Source: UBA2199 sp964628035 (GTDB lineage Bacteria > Acidobacteriota > Aminicenantia > UBA2199). Taken from it: a DNA stretch of 64,000 nucleotides. The stretch covers positions 62,001 to 126,000 of the forward strand of contig CAZVPI010000001.1 in the NCBI GenBank assembly GCA_964628035.1. Reading direction: 5' to 3'. The translations under genes and the position numbers were made by a program. The notes below the pieces were generated by a model. It was not told where the DNA came from and made no database searches. It saw only the letters and a program-made list of their open reading frames with translations. Below, piece after piece: positions 1 through 7,733 of the stretch. Numbering within the stretch: position 1 is the stretch's first letter; the number at the start of each line of letters is the position of its first letter.

Positions 1-669
1 CCGGCCCTGGTCCCGGAATTCACGTGGGAGCGGTTCGCCTTTCCCCTGGCCCTGGGGACCGCGATCCTCGCCTTTTGCGCCGTCGTCCTGATCCGCCGCG
101 GTTCCAGGCTGCGCACACCACTGCTGGCCGTACTTCTCTCCACCCTGCCGGTCGCGGGCCTGGTCTCGACACACATCGCCTTCGGCGGATTCTACCGCCA
201 CCCGTTGCGGCTTTTCTATTTCCCCGCCTCGCTATTCATGATCTTCGCCGGCATCCTCCTGGACCAGGCTTCGGCCTGGCTGAAACGCAGGCGCGCGGGA
301 GGCCTGCTGCGGCTGCTGCCGGCGATTTTCGCCGCCAGCCTGCTGCTGGCCGAAACGGTCAAGACCGGCGCCCGCGGGGCCGACTGGCAGAACGCCGGCT
401 TCATCGCCCGCACCGCGCTGGAGCGGACCTCCGTCATCCTTGCTGCCCATCCGCAGGCCCGCCGCATGGTGGCCTTCAACCTTCCCGACAACGCCCGCGG
501 CGTGTACATCTTCAAGAACGGCTTCGCCGCTGCGCTGAAGCTGCTCCATCCCGGCTCCACGGTAAAAATCGAGACGGCGTCCTCGCCCCCCGCCGCGTTT
601 CCCGCACGGAGAGAAGGCGTGCTTTTTCTGGATTTCAGCGGCGGTCTGCCGCAGGTCGTCGCCGACTAG
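1..669 (+). CDS. membrane protein, 3' part (GT-C/TMTC-like suspected)
   Basis: The frame is open from the first base, so the start lies outside the window; 222 residues are visible. About four hydrophobic segments lie in the first 115 residues (for example around residues 16-31, 42-60, 70-88 and 98-112), followed by a soluble tail of about 105 residues containing NLPDNARGVYIFKNG. This is a many-helix membrane protein with an extracytoplasmic tail. It sits just upstream of four glycosyltransferase genes on the same strand. The layout recalls GT-C membrane glycosyltransferases such as the TMTC-like gene 2.3 kb downstream, but the catalytic N-terminus is not visible, so the family is a guess. 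Confidence 0.6.
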   Translation, partial: PALVPEFTWERFAFPLALGTAILAFCAVVLIRRGSRLRTPLLAVLLSTLPVAGLVSTHIAFGGFYRHPLRLFYFPASLFMIFAGILLDQASAWLKRRRAGGLLRLLPAIFAASLLLAETVKTGARGADWQNAGFIARTALERTSVILAAHPQARRMVAFNLPDNARGVYIFKNGFAAALKLLHPGSTVKIETASSPPAAFPARREGVLFLDFSGGLPQVVAD

Positions 670-779
670 GACAGCGTCCCGCTCCTTCTTGAGCGCGGCA
701 GGTTGGAATGCTATCATCTCCCCATCATGCGCATGGCAGCAAGCATCCCTGTCGCCGGCACTCCGCAGGAACAGCCGCG

Positions 780-1880
780 ATGAGGATCGGCCTGGACGGC
801 GCCTGCCTGTCTCCGCCGCTCACCGGCGTGGGCAGGTACTTCCACGGATTGCTGAGCGAGCTGATCACGCTGGCCCCGGAGATTTCCTTCATTTTGTTCA
901 TGAAAGGCCAAGACGACCCGGGCCTGTCTTTCGCCAACCTGCGCATTGTGAAACTGGATGGCCGAGGCGGAACTTTCTACTGGCAGAATACCCGTCTGCG
1001 CCGGGCGGCGCTGGGCGCCGGACTCGATCGTTTCTGGTCGCCCAACTACTCCCTGCCCCTGCTGCCGCCGGCCACGTCCATCCTGACCGTCCACGACATC
1101 TCCTGGCGGTCGCTGCCGGCCGATTACCCGGCGCACGTCCGACTGTACAAGAACATCACCACCGGCCGCAGCCTGCGCGCCGCCGCCCTCATCTTCACCG
1201 ACTCCGACTTCTCCCGCGCTGAGATCGCGCGCCATGCGCCCGCGGCCACGGCCAAGCTGAAGCGCGTCCACCTTGGGATCGATGACCGTTTCCGGCGCGC
1301 CGCGGACATTGAGATCGCCGCATTTAGGGAGCGCTACGGGCTGGGCGAGCGGAAGATCGTCGGGTTCCTGGGGAGTTTTTTCGGCCGCCGCCATGTCCCG
1401 GAGTTGATCGCCGCCCTGGAGATTGCCCGCCGCCACGACCCCGGCCTGGTTCTGGTCCTGGTCGGCCAGAACTATTCCGTTCCCCCGCGCCTTCTCATCG
1501 GCAATCCGTCCCGGGTCGTCTGGCTGCCGCGCCTCCCCGAGGAGGAGATCAACGCCTTTTATTCCGCGCTTTCCCTCTTCGTTTACCTGTCCGACTACGA
1601 GGGATTCGGCCTGCCGCCCATGGAGGCGCTCAACTGCGGCACTCCCTCCCTGCTGTTGCCGCGGGGATCGCTGCCGGAGATCTACGACGGCCTGGCCCTG
1701 TTCGTCGACCGGCCGGAGCCGGGCCTGGTCGCCGATGCCATCATCGCGTTCCTGGGCCGGGAGCAGGAGACGCGGCAGAGCCTGCTTGCCCGCTGGCGGG
1801 GGCGCAGGCCCTACTTTTCCTGGCGGCGCGCCGCCGGCGAGTGCCTGAGCGCGATCAGGGGGGAGCCATGCCCGTCCTGA
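780..1880 (+). CDS. glycosyltransferase family 4 (GT-B)
   Basis: A 366-residue GT-B glycosyltransferase that transfers a sugar from a nucleotide-sugar donor at the cytoplasmic face. The N-terminal acceptor domain opens MRIGLDGACL and has the glycine-rich PPLTGVGRY motif. The C-terminal donor domain carries EGFGLPPMEALNCG with the GT4 EX7E-type glutamates and then LPEIYDGLALFVD. The ATG at 780 is chosen because AGGA sits 9 nt upstream and homologues begin at MRIG; an upstream in-frame ATG at 708 would add 24 unconvincing residues. Its 3' end overlaps the next GT4 gene by 13 nt, so the two are co-translated and probably act in sequence on one glycan. The sugar specificity cannot be read. Confidence 0.88.
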   Translation: MRIGLDGACLSPPLTGVGRYFHGLLSELITLAPEISFILFMKGQDDPGLSFANLRIVKLDGRGGTFYWQNTRLRRAALGAGLDRFWSPNYSLPLLPPATSILTVHDISWRSLPADYPAHVRLYKNITTGRSLRAAALIFTDSDFSRAEIARHAPAATAKLKRVHLGIDDRFRRAADIEIAAFRERYGLGERKIVGFLGSFFGRRHVPELIAALEIARRHDPGLVLVLVGQNYSVPPRLLIGNPSRVVWLPRLPEEEINAFYSALSLFVYLSDYEGFGLPPMEALNCGTPSLLLPRGSLPEIYDGLALFVDRPEPGLVADAIIAFLGREQETRQSLLARWRGRRPYFSWRRAAGECLSAIRGEPCPS

Positions 1881-2935
1881 TTGACGGCCGCCCGCTGCAG
1901 ACCGCCTCAGCCTGGCGAGGCATCGGCCGCTACGTCGGCCATGTCCTCGGCCGTTTCCAGGGCGACGGGCGCTGCCGCTTCCTGTTTTTCCGCGGCGCCG
2001 GCGCCCCGGCGCTCGCCAATGCCGTTCCTGCTTCTTCGCCGCGTCGGCTCATCACCCTGAGCGACTCCCTGTTCCTGCCGCCGCTTTTCCGCCGCCACGG
2101 GGTGTCCTGCTATCACTCGACCGCCTACGCCCTGCCGCGCCGCGTTCCCGGTTGCCGCTACCTGCTGACCGTGTACGACCTGACCCTGCTCAAGCACCCC
2201 CGTCTTTCCCGCGCCCGCCACCGGGCGGTCTTCCGGCGCATCCTGGCTTCGGCCCGCCGGGCCGACCTGGTGCTGCCCATCTCGCGCTCGACCGCGGCCG
2301 ACCTGCTCGATTTCGCCCGCCTCGACCCCGGGCGCCTGCGCATCGTCCCGCCCATGCTCGACGAGCACATTGCCCCGGAGCAGGCCGCCAAGCCTGCATT
2401 CGCCGTCCCCGGCGAATTCCTGCTGTACGCCGGCGGCGGCGACCCGACGAAAAACCTCGAGACCCTGTTCAAGGCTGTCCCCCTGCTCGGCGTGCCCCTC
2501 CTGGTCGCCGGCCCCATCGGCCACCGGCGGGCCGTGAGCCTGCTGGAGCGGGTCCCGGCCCGCGAGCGGCGACTGGTCACGTTCGTGGGCCACGTCCCCG
2601 ACGCCGAGCTGGCCTGGCTCTATTGCCGGGCCGCCGCCTTCGTTTTCCCCAGCCTGAACGAGGGTTTCGGCTTTCCGCCGCTCGAGGCGCTGCGCTGCGG
2701 CGCGCCGGCGGTCGTCTCGCGCGCCGGCGCCCTGCCGGAGACCCTGGGGGACGCGGCGCTCTACGTCGACGATCCCCTGGACGCCGGCCAGTGGCGGGAA
2801 CGCATCGCTTCCGTGTTGTCCGACTCCGGCCTCCGCCGCGCGCTTCTCGAGCGGGCGGCCGCCCTGCTGCCGCGCTACTCGCCGGCGGCTTTCCGCCGCA
2901 GCCTGGAAAGCGCCTATTTTGCCGATGAAGCCTAG
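1868..2935 (+). CDS. glycosyltransferase family 4 (GT-B), second copy
   Basis: A 355-residue GT4 enzyme similar in layout to the gene before it: an N-terminal MPVLIDGRPL with GIGRYVGHVL, and a C-terminal NEGFGFPPLEALRCG followed by LPETLGDAALYVDD. The donor-binding glutamates are present. The ATG at 1868 follows the purine run GGGGGAG by 3 nt and lies inside the 3' end of the upstream gene, which favours translational coupling. The paralogous pair suggests two successive sugar additions. Mannosyltransferases of the GT4 family often look like this, but the donor is not established. Confidence 0.88.
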   Translation: MPVLIDGRPLQTASAWRGIGRYVGHVLGRFQGDGRCRFLFFRGAGAPALANAVPASSPRRLITLSDSLFLPPLFRRHGVSCYHSTAYALPRRVPGCRYLLTVYDLTLLKHPRLSRARHRAVFRRILASARRADLVLPISRSTAADLLDFARLDPGRLRIVPPMLDEHIAPEQAAKPAFAVPGEFLLYAGGGDPTKNLETLFKAVPLLGVPLLVAGPIGHRRAVSLLERVPARERRLVTFVGHVPDAELAWLYCRAAAFVFPSLNEGFGFPPLEALRCGAPAVVSRAGALPETLGDAALYVDDPLDAGQWRERIASVLSDSGLRRALLERAAALLPRYSPAAFRRSLESAYFADEA

Positions 2936-4982
2936 CCGCTCCTTGTTCCTGCTGCTGCCCCCGCTCCTGGCCCTGCTCGTCTACCTGCCGTCGCTGCAAC
3001 GCGGCCTGATCTGGGATTCGCGGCCCATGATCGAGGAGAACGACCTGTTGAAAGGGGGATTCTCGCCCGCCGCCCCCTTCGCCAGCGGCTACTGGCAGAC
3101 GACGAGCCAGCGGGGGGCGGGATACGACTACTACCGGCCGCTGACCGTCCTCACCTTCATGATCGAGAAGCAGGCCTGGGGGCTTTCGCCCTGGCGGCTG
3201 CGCCTGGTCAACCTGCTGCTGTTCGCCTTGGCCCTGGCGGCGCTCCTGCTTTTCCTGCGCCGGCTGCCGGCGCCACCGGGAGCGGCCGAAGCCGCGTCCC
3301 TGCTGTTCGCCCTGTTCCCCCTGCACGTGGACAACGTCAACTGGGTGGTGGGCCGCTGCGACCTGCTGATGCTCCTGTTCGGCATCCTTTCCCTCCTGCT
3401 GTTCGACCTCTTCCTGGAAAGGAGGTCGCCCTGGTCCGGGCTGGCGGCCCTGGCCGCCTGGAGCCTGGCCCTGCTGGCCAAGGAGGCCTCGCTCTTCTTC
3501 CTGCCTCTCTTCCCGCTCCATGAGTTCCTGCGCCGGCGGCGCCTGACTCCCCTGCTCTACCTGCCGCTCCTGCTGACCGGCGCCGGCTACTGGCTGCTCA
3601 AGTCAACGGTGATCGGCCGCAGCGGCTTCCCTGTTCACGGGTTCGCCTCCCTCGGCGAGAACGTAATGGCGCCGCTGGCGGCGCTCGGTTATTATCTCCG
3701 TTCCCTCGTTTTCCCCTTTTCCGCCGACATGTTCCTTTCGCTGGAGGCCGTGCGCACCCCCCTGTACATCGCCGCCGGGACGATCTTCGCCATGCTCCTG
3801 GCGCTGGCGCCGGCCTGGGTTCTCCTCCGCTCCAGGCCGGGAAGCCCAGCCGGCGCCGCCGTCGCCGGCGCCTGGTTCTGGACCGCCCCCTTCCTCGGCG
3901 GCGCCCTGCTGATGGTCTTCACCCCCATCCATCCCTACAGCATTTCCACCCGCTACCTGATGGTCCCGGCCATCGGTTGCTGCTGGCTGCTCGGAGTCTG
4001 GCTCGCCTCCCTGCGCCCGCTTCCCCGCCGGGCGCTGCTTCTGCTGCTGCTGTCCGCCTCGGCCCTGGCCGTGACCGTTGGCTCGAAAAAATACCGCGAC
4101 GAGGAAGCCTTCTGGCGCAGCGCCCTGGCCTCATCCCCGAAGGACAGCTTCTTCATGAGCCAGTACGCCGCCGAGCTGGAAAGAAAGGGCGACCACCTGG
4201 CCGGCGAGGCCCTGCTGCGCCGGGCGCTGAAGTTCAGGATGAAGCAGGCCACGGCCGCGGCCGTCTCCCTGCGCCTGGCCGACGCGGCCATCGCCGGGGC
4301 GCGCTATGACGAGGCGCTCTCCTGGCTGCAGCGGCTGCGCTCCCTGCCGCTCGGCCCGCAGCACGCGGCGCAGGGCCGGCGGCTACTGCTGCGGGTCCAC
4401 CGCGCCCGTGACGACCTGGCCGCGGCCGAGGCGGTATTGGCGGAAATCTCCCGAGAGGAAGGGGGCGGGGCCGCGATCCTGCCGCAGGTCGCGACCTACC
4501 TGGCCTTTGCCGCCTGGGAACGGGCGCGTGAGGCCCTGGCGGAACGGCGGCCGGATGAGGCGGCTCTCCTGCGCCAGATCGCTGAGACGGAAGGGGCGTT
4601 CCGCGCCCAGGACGAGGCCGGGCGGGTGCGCTACTTCATCGGCCGCGGCAACTTCGCCGCCGCCTGGAGGCTTTGGCCGGGCAAGGATGCCCCGGGGATC
4701 CGCCAGGGGCTGGGCGCGGCCCAGCTGGCCCTGCTGGCCGGCGAGGAGTCCGAGGGGCGCCGGCGCATCGGGTTGCTGGCGCGTGACCACGCCAACGACG
4801 TCCAGGCGCTCAATTCGATCGGCAATCTCCTCTATGACCTGAGGCGGGGCGAGGAGGCGCTGCCGTTTTACCGGCGCTCCCTGGCCCTGCGCCCGGGCCA
4901 GCCGGCCCTGGCCGGGCGCGTGGGACGCATTGCCGCGGCCCTGGATCTCATGGACCGGCCGGCTGCGGCAGGGGGCGGCTGA
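2925..4982 (+). CDS. TMTC-like GT-C membrane glycosyltransferase with TPR tail
   Basis: A 685-residue protein with about ten membrane helices in residues 1-375 and tetratricopeptide-type helices from about 395 to the end (for example NDVQALNSIGNLLYDLRRGE). An acidic first loop (LIWDSRPMIEEN) and the segment HVDNVNWVVGRCDLLM match the TMTC layout, where a GT-C core uses polyprenyl-phosphate-mannose to O-mannosylate proteins and the TPRs bind the substrate. The ATG at 2925 lies within the end of the upstream GT4 gene; a TTG at 2919 is possible. The neighbouring GT2 gene looks like a synthase of the polyprenyl-phosphate donor. The activity is inferred from family resemblance. Confidence 0.78.
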   Translation: MKPSRSLFLLLPPLLALLVYLPSLQRGLIWDSRPMIEENDLLKGGFSPAAPFASGYWQTTSQRGAGYDYYRPLTVLTFMIEKQAWGLSPWRLRLVNLLLFALALAALLLFLRRLPAPPGAAEAASLLFALFPLHVDNVNWVVGRCDLLMLLFGILSLLLFDLFLERRSPWSGLAALAAWSLALLAKEASLFFLPLFPLHEFLRRRRLTPLLYLPLLLTGAGYWLLKSTVIGRSGFPVHGFASLGENVMAPLAALGYYLRSLVFPFSADMFLSLEAVRTPLYIAAGTIFAMLLALAPAWVLLRSRPGSPAGAAVAGAWFWTAPFLGGALLMVFTPIHPYSISTRYLMVPAIGCCWLLGVWLASLRPLPRRALLLLLLSASALAVTVGSKKYRDEEAFWRSALASSPKDSFFMSQYAAELERKGDHLAGEALLRRALKFRMKQATAAAVSLRLADAAIAGARYDEALSWLQRLRSLPLGPQHAAQGRRLLLRVHRARDDLAAAEAVLAEISREEGGGAAILPQVATYLAFAAWERAREALAERRPDEAALLRQIAETEGAFRAQDEAGRVRYFIGRGNFAAAWRLWPGKDAPGIRQGLGAAQLALLAGEESEGRRRIGLLARDHANDVQALNSIGNLLYDLRRGEEALPFYRRSLALRPGQPALAGRVGRIAAALDLMDRPAAAGGG

Positions 4983-4983
4983 A

Positions 4984-5012
4984 TTGCGCGAAGCCGCCGA
5001 TTTCTCTACAAT
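4984..5012 (+). promoter_or_regulatory. sigma70-type promoter pointing at a leaderless mini-ORF
   Basis: TTGCGC (4984-4989), a 17-nt spacer and TACAAT (5007-5012). The -10 box ends 6 nt before the ATG at 5019, so transcription is expected to start at or next to that A. The box pair lies directly after the TMTC-like gene's stop, giving the GT2 gene its own promoter. Confidence 0.6.
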
Positions 5013-5018
5013 AAGGGC

Positions 5019-5045
5019 ATGAGGACATGGCCGATCGGGAAATGA
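5019..5045 (+). CDS. possible leaderless 8-codon leader peptide
   Basis: ATG at 5019 encodes MRTWPIGK and stops with TGA at 5043-5045. The stop overlaps the ATG at 5042-5044, which is in frame with the GT2 gene (ATGA overlap). A consensus-like promoter places the transcript start at this ATG. The arrangement suggests that a ribosome loading on a leaderless mRNA translates the mini-ORF and restarts on the GT2 gene. This is an inference from sequence layout only. A chance short ORF is the alternative. Confidence 0.4.
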   Translation: MRTWPIGK

Positions 5046-5770
5046 GCGAGATCAGGTCGAACGCCGACATCGAGCCCTGCCTGAGCGTGGTGATGCCGGT
5101 CTACAACGAGGCCGCCACCGTGGCCCTGGCTGCGGCGGACGTGCTGCGCCAGCGCCCGGTGCGCGAGCTGATCGTCGTCGACGACGGCTCCGAGGACGGC
5201 TCGCACGGCCTGCTCCTGCGCCTGGCGGCGCGCGAGCCGCGCCTGCGCCTGCTCCGCCAGGAGCGCAACCAGGGCAAGGGGGCGGCGCTGCGGCGCGGTT
5301 TCGCGGAGGCCTCCTCCCCCTATGTCATCGTCCAGGACGCCGACCTGGAGTACGACCCGGCCGAGTACCACCTGCTCCTGGCGCCGCTGCTGGCAGGCCG
5401 CGCCGACGTCGTGTACGGCTCGCGCTTCAAGGGCGCGCTGGCCCAGCGCGTGCTCTATTTCTGGCATTCGCTGGGCAACAAGTTCCTGACCTTCCTCTCC
5501 AACATGGCCACCGACCTCAACCTGACCGACATGGAGACCTGCTACAAGGCCTTCCGCCGCGAGATCATCCAGGGCGTGCGCATCGAGGAGGACCGCTTCG
5601 GCTTCGAGCCCGAGGTCACGGCCAAGGTGGCCCGGCTCGGCGTGCGCATCTACGAGGTGGCGGTCTCCTATCACGGCCGCACCTACGCCGAGGGCAAGAA
5701 GATCGGCTGGCGCGACGGCGTCCATGCCATCGGCTGCATCGTCAAGTACAATCTTTTCCGGCGCCGCTGA
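5027..5770 (+). CDS. GT2 polyprenyl-phosphate mannose synthase-like glycosyltransferase
   Basis: A 247-residue family 2 glycosyltransferase (GT-A fold). It has LSVVMPVYNEA at the N-terminus, IVVDDGSEDGS for nucleotide binding, the metal-binding QDADLEYDP (DXD-type) and ATDLNLTDMETCYKAF in the acceptor part, which is the DPM1/ArnC-like pattern. It lacks C-terminal membrane helices, like the soluble dolichyl-phosphate mannose synthases. It probably makes polyprenyl-phosphate-sugar for the GT-C enzymes on either side. The start at 5027 has GAGG only 2 nt upstream; ATG 5042 (giving MSEIRSNADIEP) is preferred if the 5019 mini-ORF is used. The gene ends 3 nt before the convergent next gene. Confidence 0.85.
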   Translation: MADREMSEIRSNADIEPCLSVVMPVYNEAATVALAAADVLRQRPVRELIVVDDGSEDGSHGLLLRLAAREPRLRLLRQERNQGKGAALRRGFAEASSPYVIVQDADLEYDPAEYHLLLAPLLAGRADVVYGSRFKGALAQRVLYFWHSLGNKFLTFLSNMATDLNLTDMETCYKAFRREIIQGVRIEEDRFGFEPEVTAKVARLGVRIYEVAVSYHGRTYAEGKKIGWRDGVHAIGCIVKYNLFRRR

Positions 5771-5773
5771 GCT

Positions 5774-7606
5774 TCAGCCCGTCCCGTACAGGCGCAGGGA
5801 GCCCCGCGTGAACAGGGGCGTCAGGCCATTCAGGTATGACCGCAGCTTGGCCATCTCCCCGGTCGTCAGGATCGCATAACCTTGCTGCAGCCTTTCCAGC
5901 TCGCTCAGGCTGACCGCCAGGAGCGAAAAACCGTCGGCGCGGACCGCGGCGAGGAATTCTTTGGGCGTACGGCTTCGGTTCAGGTACTTCTTGACGATGC
6001 CCTGGTCCAGGGCGGAGGAGAATCGTGCCGGCCTTTTCAGGTAGTAGTTGCGGGCCTCGCCGACCAGCAGCACCCGCGCCCTCGGCGGCGCCTTGCGGTT
6101 GATATGGTCGAACAGGGGCATGGCGGGAAAGGAGCTCTCCAGGTACTGCGCCGGGGTCTGTTCCCCGCCCAGCACGGCGCGGGCGCGGTAGAACGTCTCC
6201 AGCATGGCGAAGCCCAGGGTGAAGTTCAGGAAGACGACCAGGGCAAAGAGGGCGGGCAGGATCCTGCCCCCCGCCGACTCGCAGGCGATCGCGGCGTAGG
6301 CGGCCAGAACCACGAAGGCGACATGGACGAAGCGCAGGCTGGCCGTCAGCCAGGGGGCGCAGGCCAAGAGCAGCAGGGCCCAGGCCAGCCAGCGTTTTTC
6401 ACGGACAGGCCCGAGCAGCAGGAAGGGGAGAAAGATCAGCGGCAGGGGCCCGCCCAGGCCCCCGTAGCCGTGGTTGAAGAAGGAGAGATCATAGGGCAGG
6501 CGCAGCAGGTCGGCCGGGCCGCGCGCCATGGCGCCCACGTCCTGCTGCATCAGGCGGAACCTTTCCGCGTCCCAGTGCGCGGAGGGGAACGTCTCGTGAA
6601 GGAACGGGAAAAAGGGATTGCCGGTGCAGGCCCAGTTCTTGAGCAGCAGCGGCGAGACGGCCAGCAGCACGATGGCGCCGGTCACGATCAGCCGGCGCAT
6701 CTCACCCCGCTTCCAGGGGCGGAAGGCGATGAGGAAGAAGAGCGCCAGCGGCAGGGCGTTGAAGACCTTGATGCCCACGGCAAAGCCCCAGAAGGCGGCC
6801 GCGAGCTTCCAGTCGCCGCGCCGGAAGCGGGCCAGGGCCAGGAAGATGAACCAGGCGCCGACCAGGTCGTTCTTGCAGGTGGCCAGGAGGAACAGGCTCA
6901 TGGGCATCGAGACGGCAGCCAGCAGGACGGCGAGGCGCCGCTTCGCCCCCCAGGCAATGACCGCCTCGTCGGCGACGCCCAGCAGGAACAGCGACCCCAG
7001 GAGGAAATGGAAAAGGCGGGGGACCAGGTCGCCGAGGAACACGGCGGGGACGAGGGAGATCTCGTAATAGATGAACGTGTTGGCATAGACGAACTGGGGC
7101 GTGGGCACGATGCCCCCCCACTGCAGGTAAAGGTTGGGGATGCCCAGGTGGTAGACCAGCGAGTCGTAAAAGGTCGGCGGCAGGGCGGCGTAGACCAGGG
7201 GCAGGAGGAACACCGCGTACTCGCCGGCCGGCCTGGAGAGGAACTCCAGCGCCTGGCGGCGGTTCTCGCGGGCGCCGCTGCCGGCCAGGAAGCGGCGGAC
7301 AAGAAGCGCCAGCGCCGCGGCGAAGAACGCCAGAAGCGGCGGCGCCGACAACAGGCGCAAAGCGCCGAGAAGGAAAAAGAAGGCCGTGACCGCCATCAGT
7401 CCCAGCCCGGCCTGGACGGGAACGGAGACGTCGTCCACGCGCAGCAGCGAGGCCAGCGCGCCTCCCAGTCCGACGCAGAGGGCCAGGAGGAACAGGGCGC
7501 CCAGCATGGGCAGGACGACATGGCGGGCATGGGTGAAGAGAACCAGGTTGCAGGCGAGGATCACGGCCGCCGCAGTCAGCAGCGCCCGCAGCATCGGCTT
7601 GCTCAT
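5774..7606 (-). CDS. multi-spanning GT-C-like membrane protein
   Basis: A 610-residue integral membrane protein with roughly twelve hydrophobic segments and a C-terminal soluble part of about 150 residues. The early loop DSLVYHLGIPNLYLQWGG resembles the first periplasmic loop of ArnT/PMT-type GT-C glycosyltransferases, where an acidic residue and the following aromatic and histidine residues help bind the lipid-phosphate sugar. ATG 7606 is chosen because a TATACT box ends exactly 6 nt upstream; there is no Shine-Dalgarno sequence. It converges on the GT2 gene, which may supply its donor. The substrate is unknown. Confidence 0.7.
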   Translation of the reverse strand: MSKPMLRALLTAAAVILACNLVLFTHARHVVLPMLGALFLLALCVGLGGALASLLRVDDVSVPVQAGLGLMAVTAFFFLLGALRLLSAPPLLAFFAAALALLVRRFLAGSGARENRRQALEFLSRPAGEYAVFLLPLVYAALPPTFYDSLVYHLGIPNLYLQWGGIVPTPQFVYANTFIYYEISLVPAVFLGDLVPRLFHFLLGSLFLLGVADEAVIAWGAKRRLAVLLAAVSMPMSLFLLATCKNDLVGAWFIFLALARFRRGDWKLAAAFWGFAVGIKVFNALPLALFFLIAFRPWKRGEMRRLIVTGAIVLLAVSPLLLKNWACTGNPFFPFLHETFPSAHWDAERFRLMQQDVGAMARGPADLLRLPYDLSFFNHGYGGLGGPLPLIFLPFLLLGPVREKRWLAWALLLLACAPWLTASLRFVHVAFVVLAAYAAIACESAGGRILPALFALVVFLNFTLGFAMLETFYRARAVLGGEQTPAQYLESSFPAMPLFDHINRKAPPRARVLLVGEARNYYLKRPARFSSALDQGIVKKYLNRSRTPKEFLAAVRADGFSLLAVSLSELERLQQGYAILTTGEMAKLRSYLNGLTPLFTRGSLRLYGTG

Positions 7607-7612
7607 GGCCGC

Positions 7613-7618
7613 AGTATA
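7613..7618 (-). promoter_or_regulatory. -10 box of a predicted leaderless promoter (GT-C-like gene)
   Basis: On the minus strand TATACT lies 6 nt before the ATG at 7606. I see no good -35 box at the expected distance, so the support is the -10 match and the spacing shared with several other genes in the window. Confidence 0.5.
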
Positions 7619-7642
7619 GCATGTTTCCCCCGGGCCGGCCAT

Positions 7643-7672
7643 TTGACATCGCCCCGGGTTTTCACGTATAGT
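7643..7672 (+). promoter_or_regulatory. promoter of recN
   Basis: TTGACA (7643-7648), an 18-nt spacer and TATAGT (7667-7672). It is a near-consensus sigma70 promoter that leaves a leader of about 55 nt before recN, and it is divergent from the -10 box of the GT-C-like gene. I see no LexA-like palindrome in it. Confidence 0.7.
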
Positions 7673-7733
7673 GCCTGCGGCAAGGAGCGCGAAGCGCCCG
7701 CCGGCCGGCAGGGCCTGCGGGAATCGGAATCAC

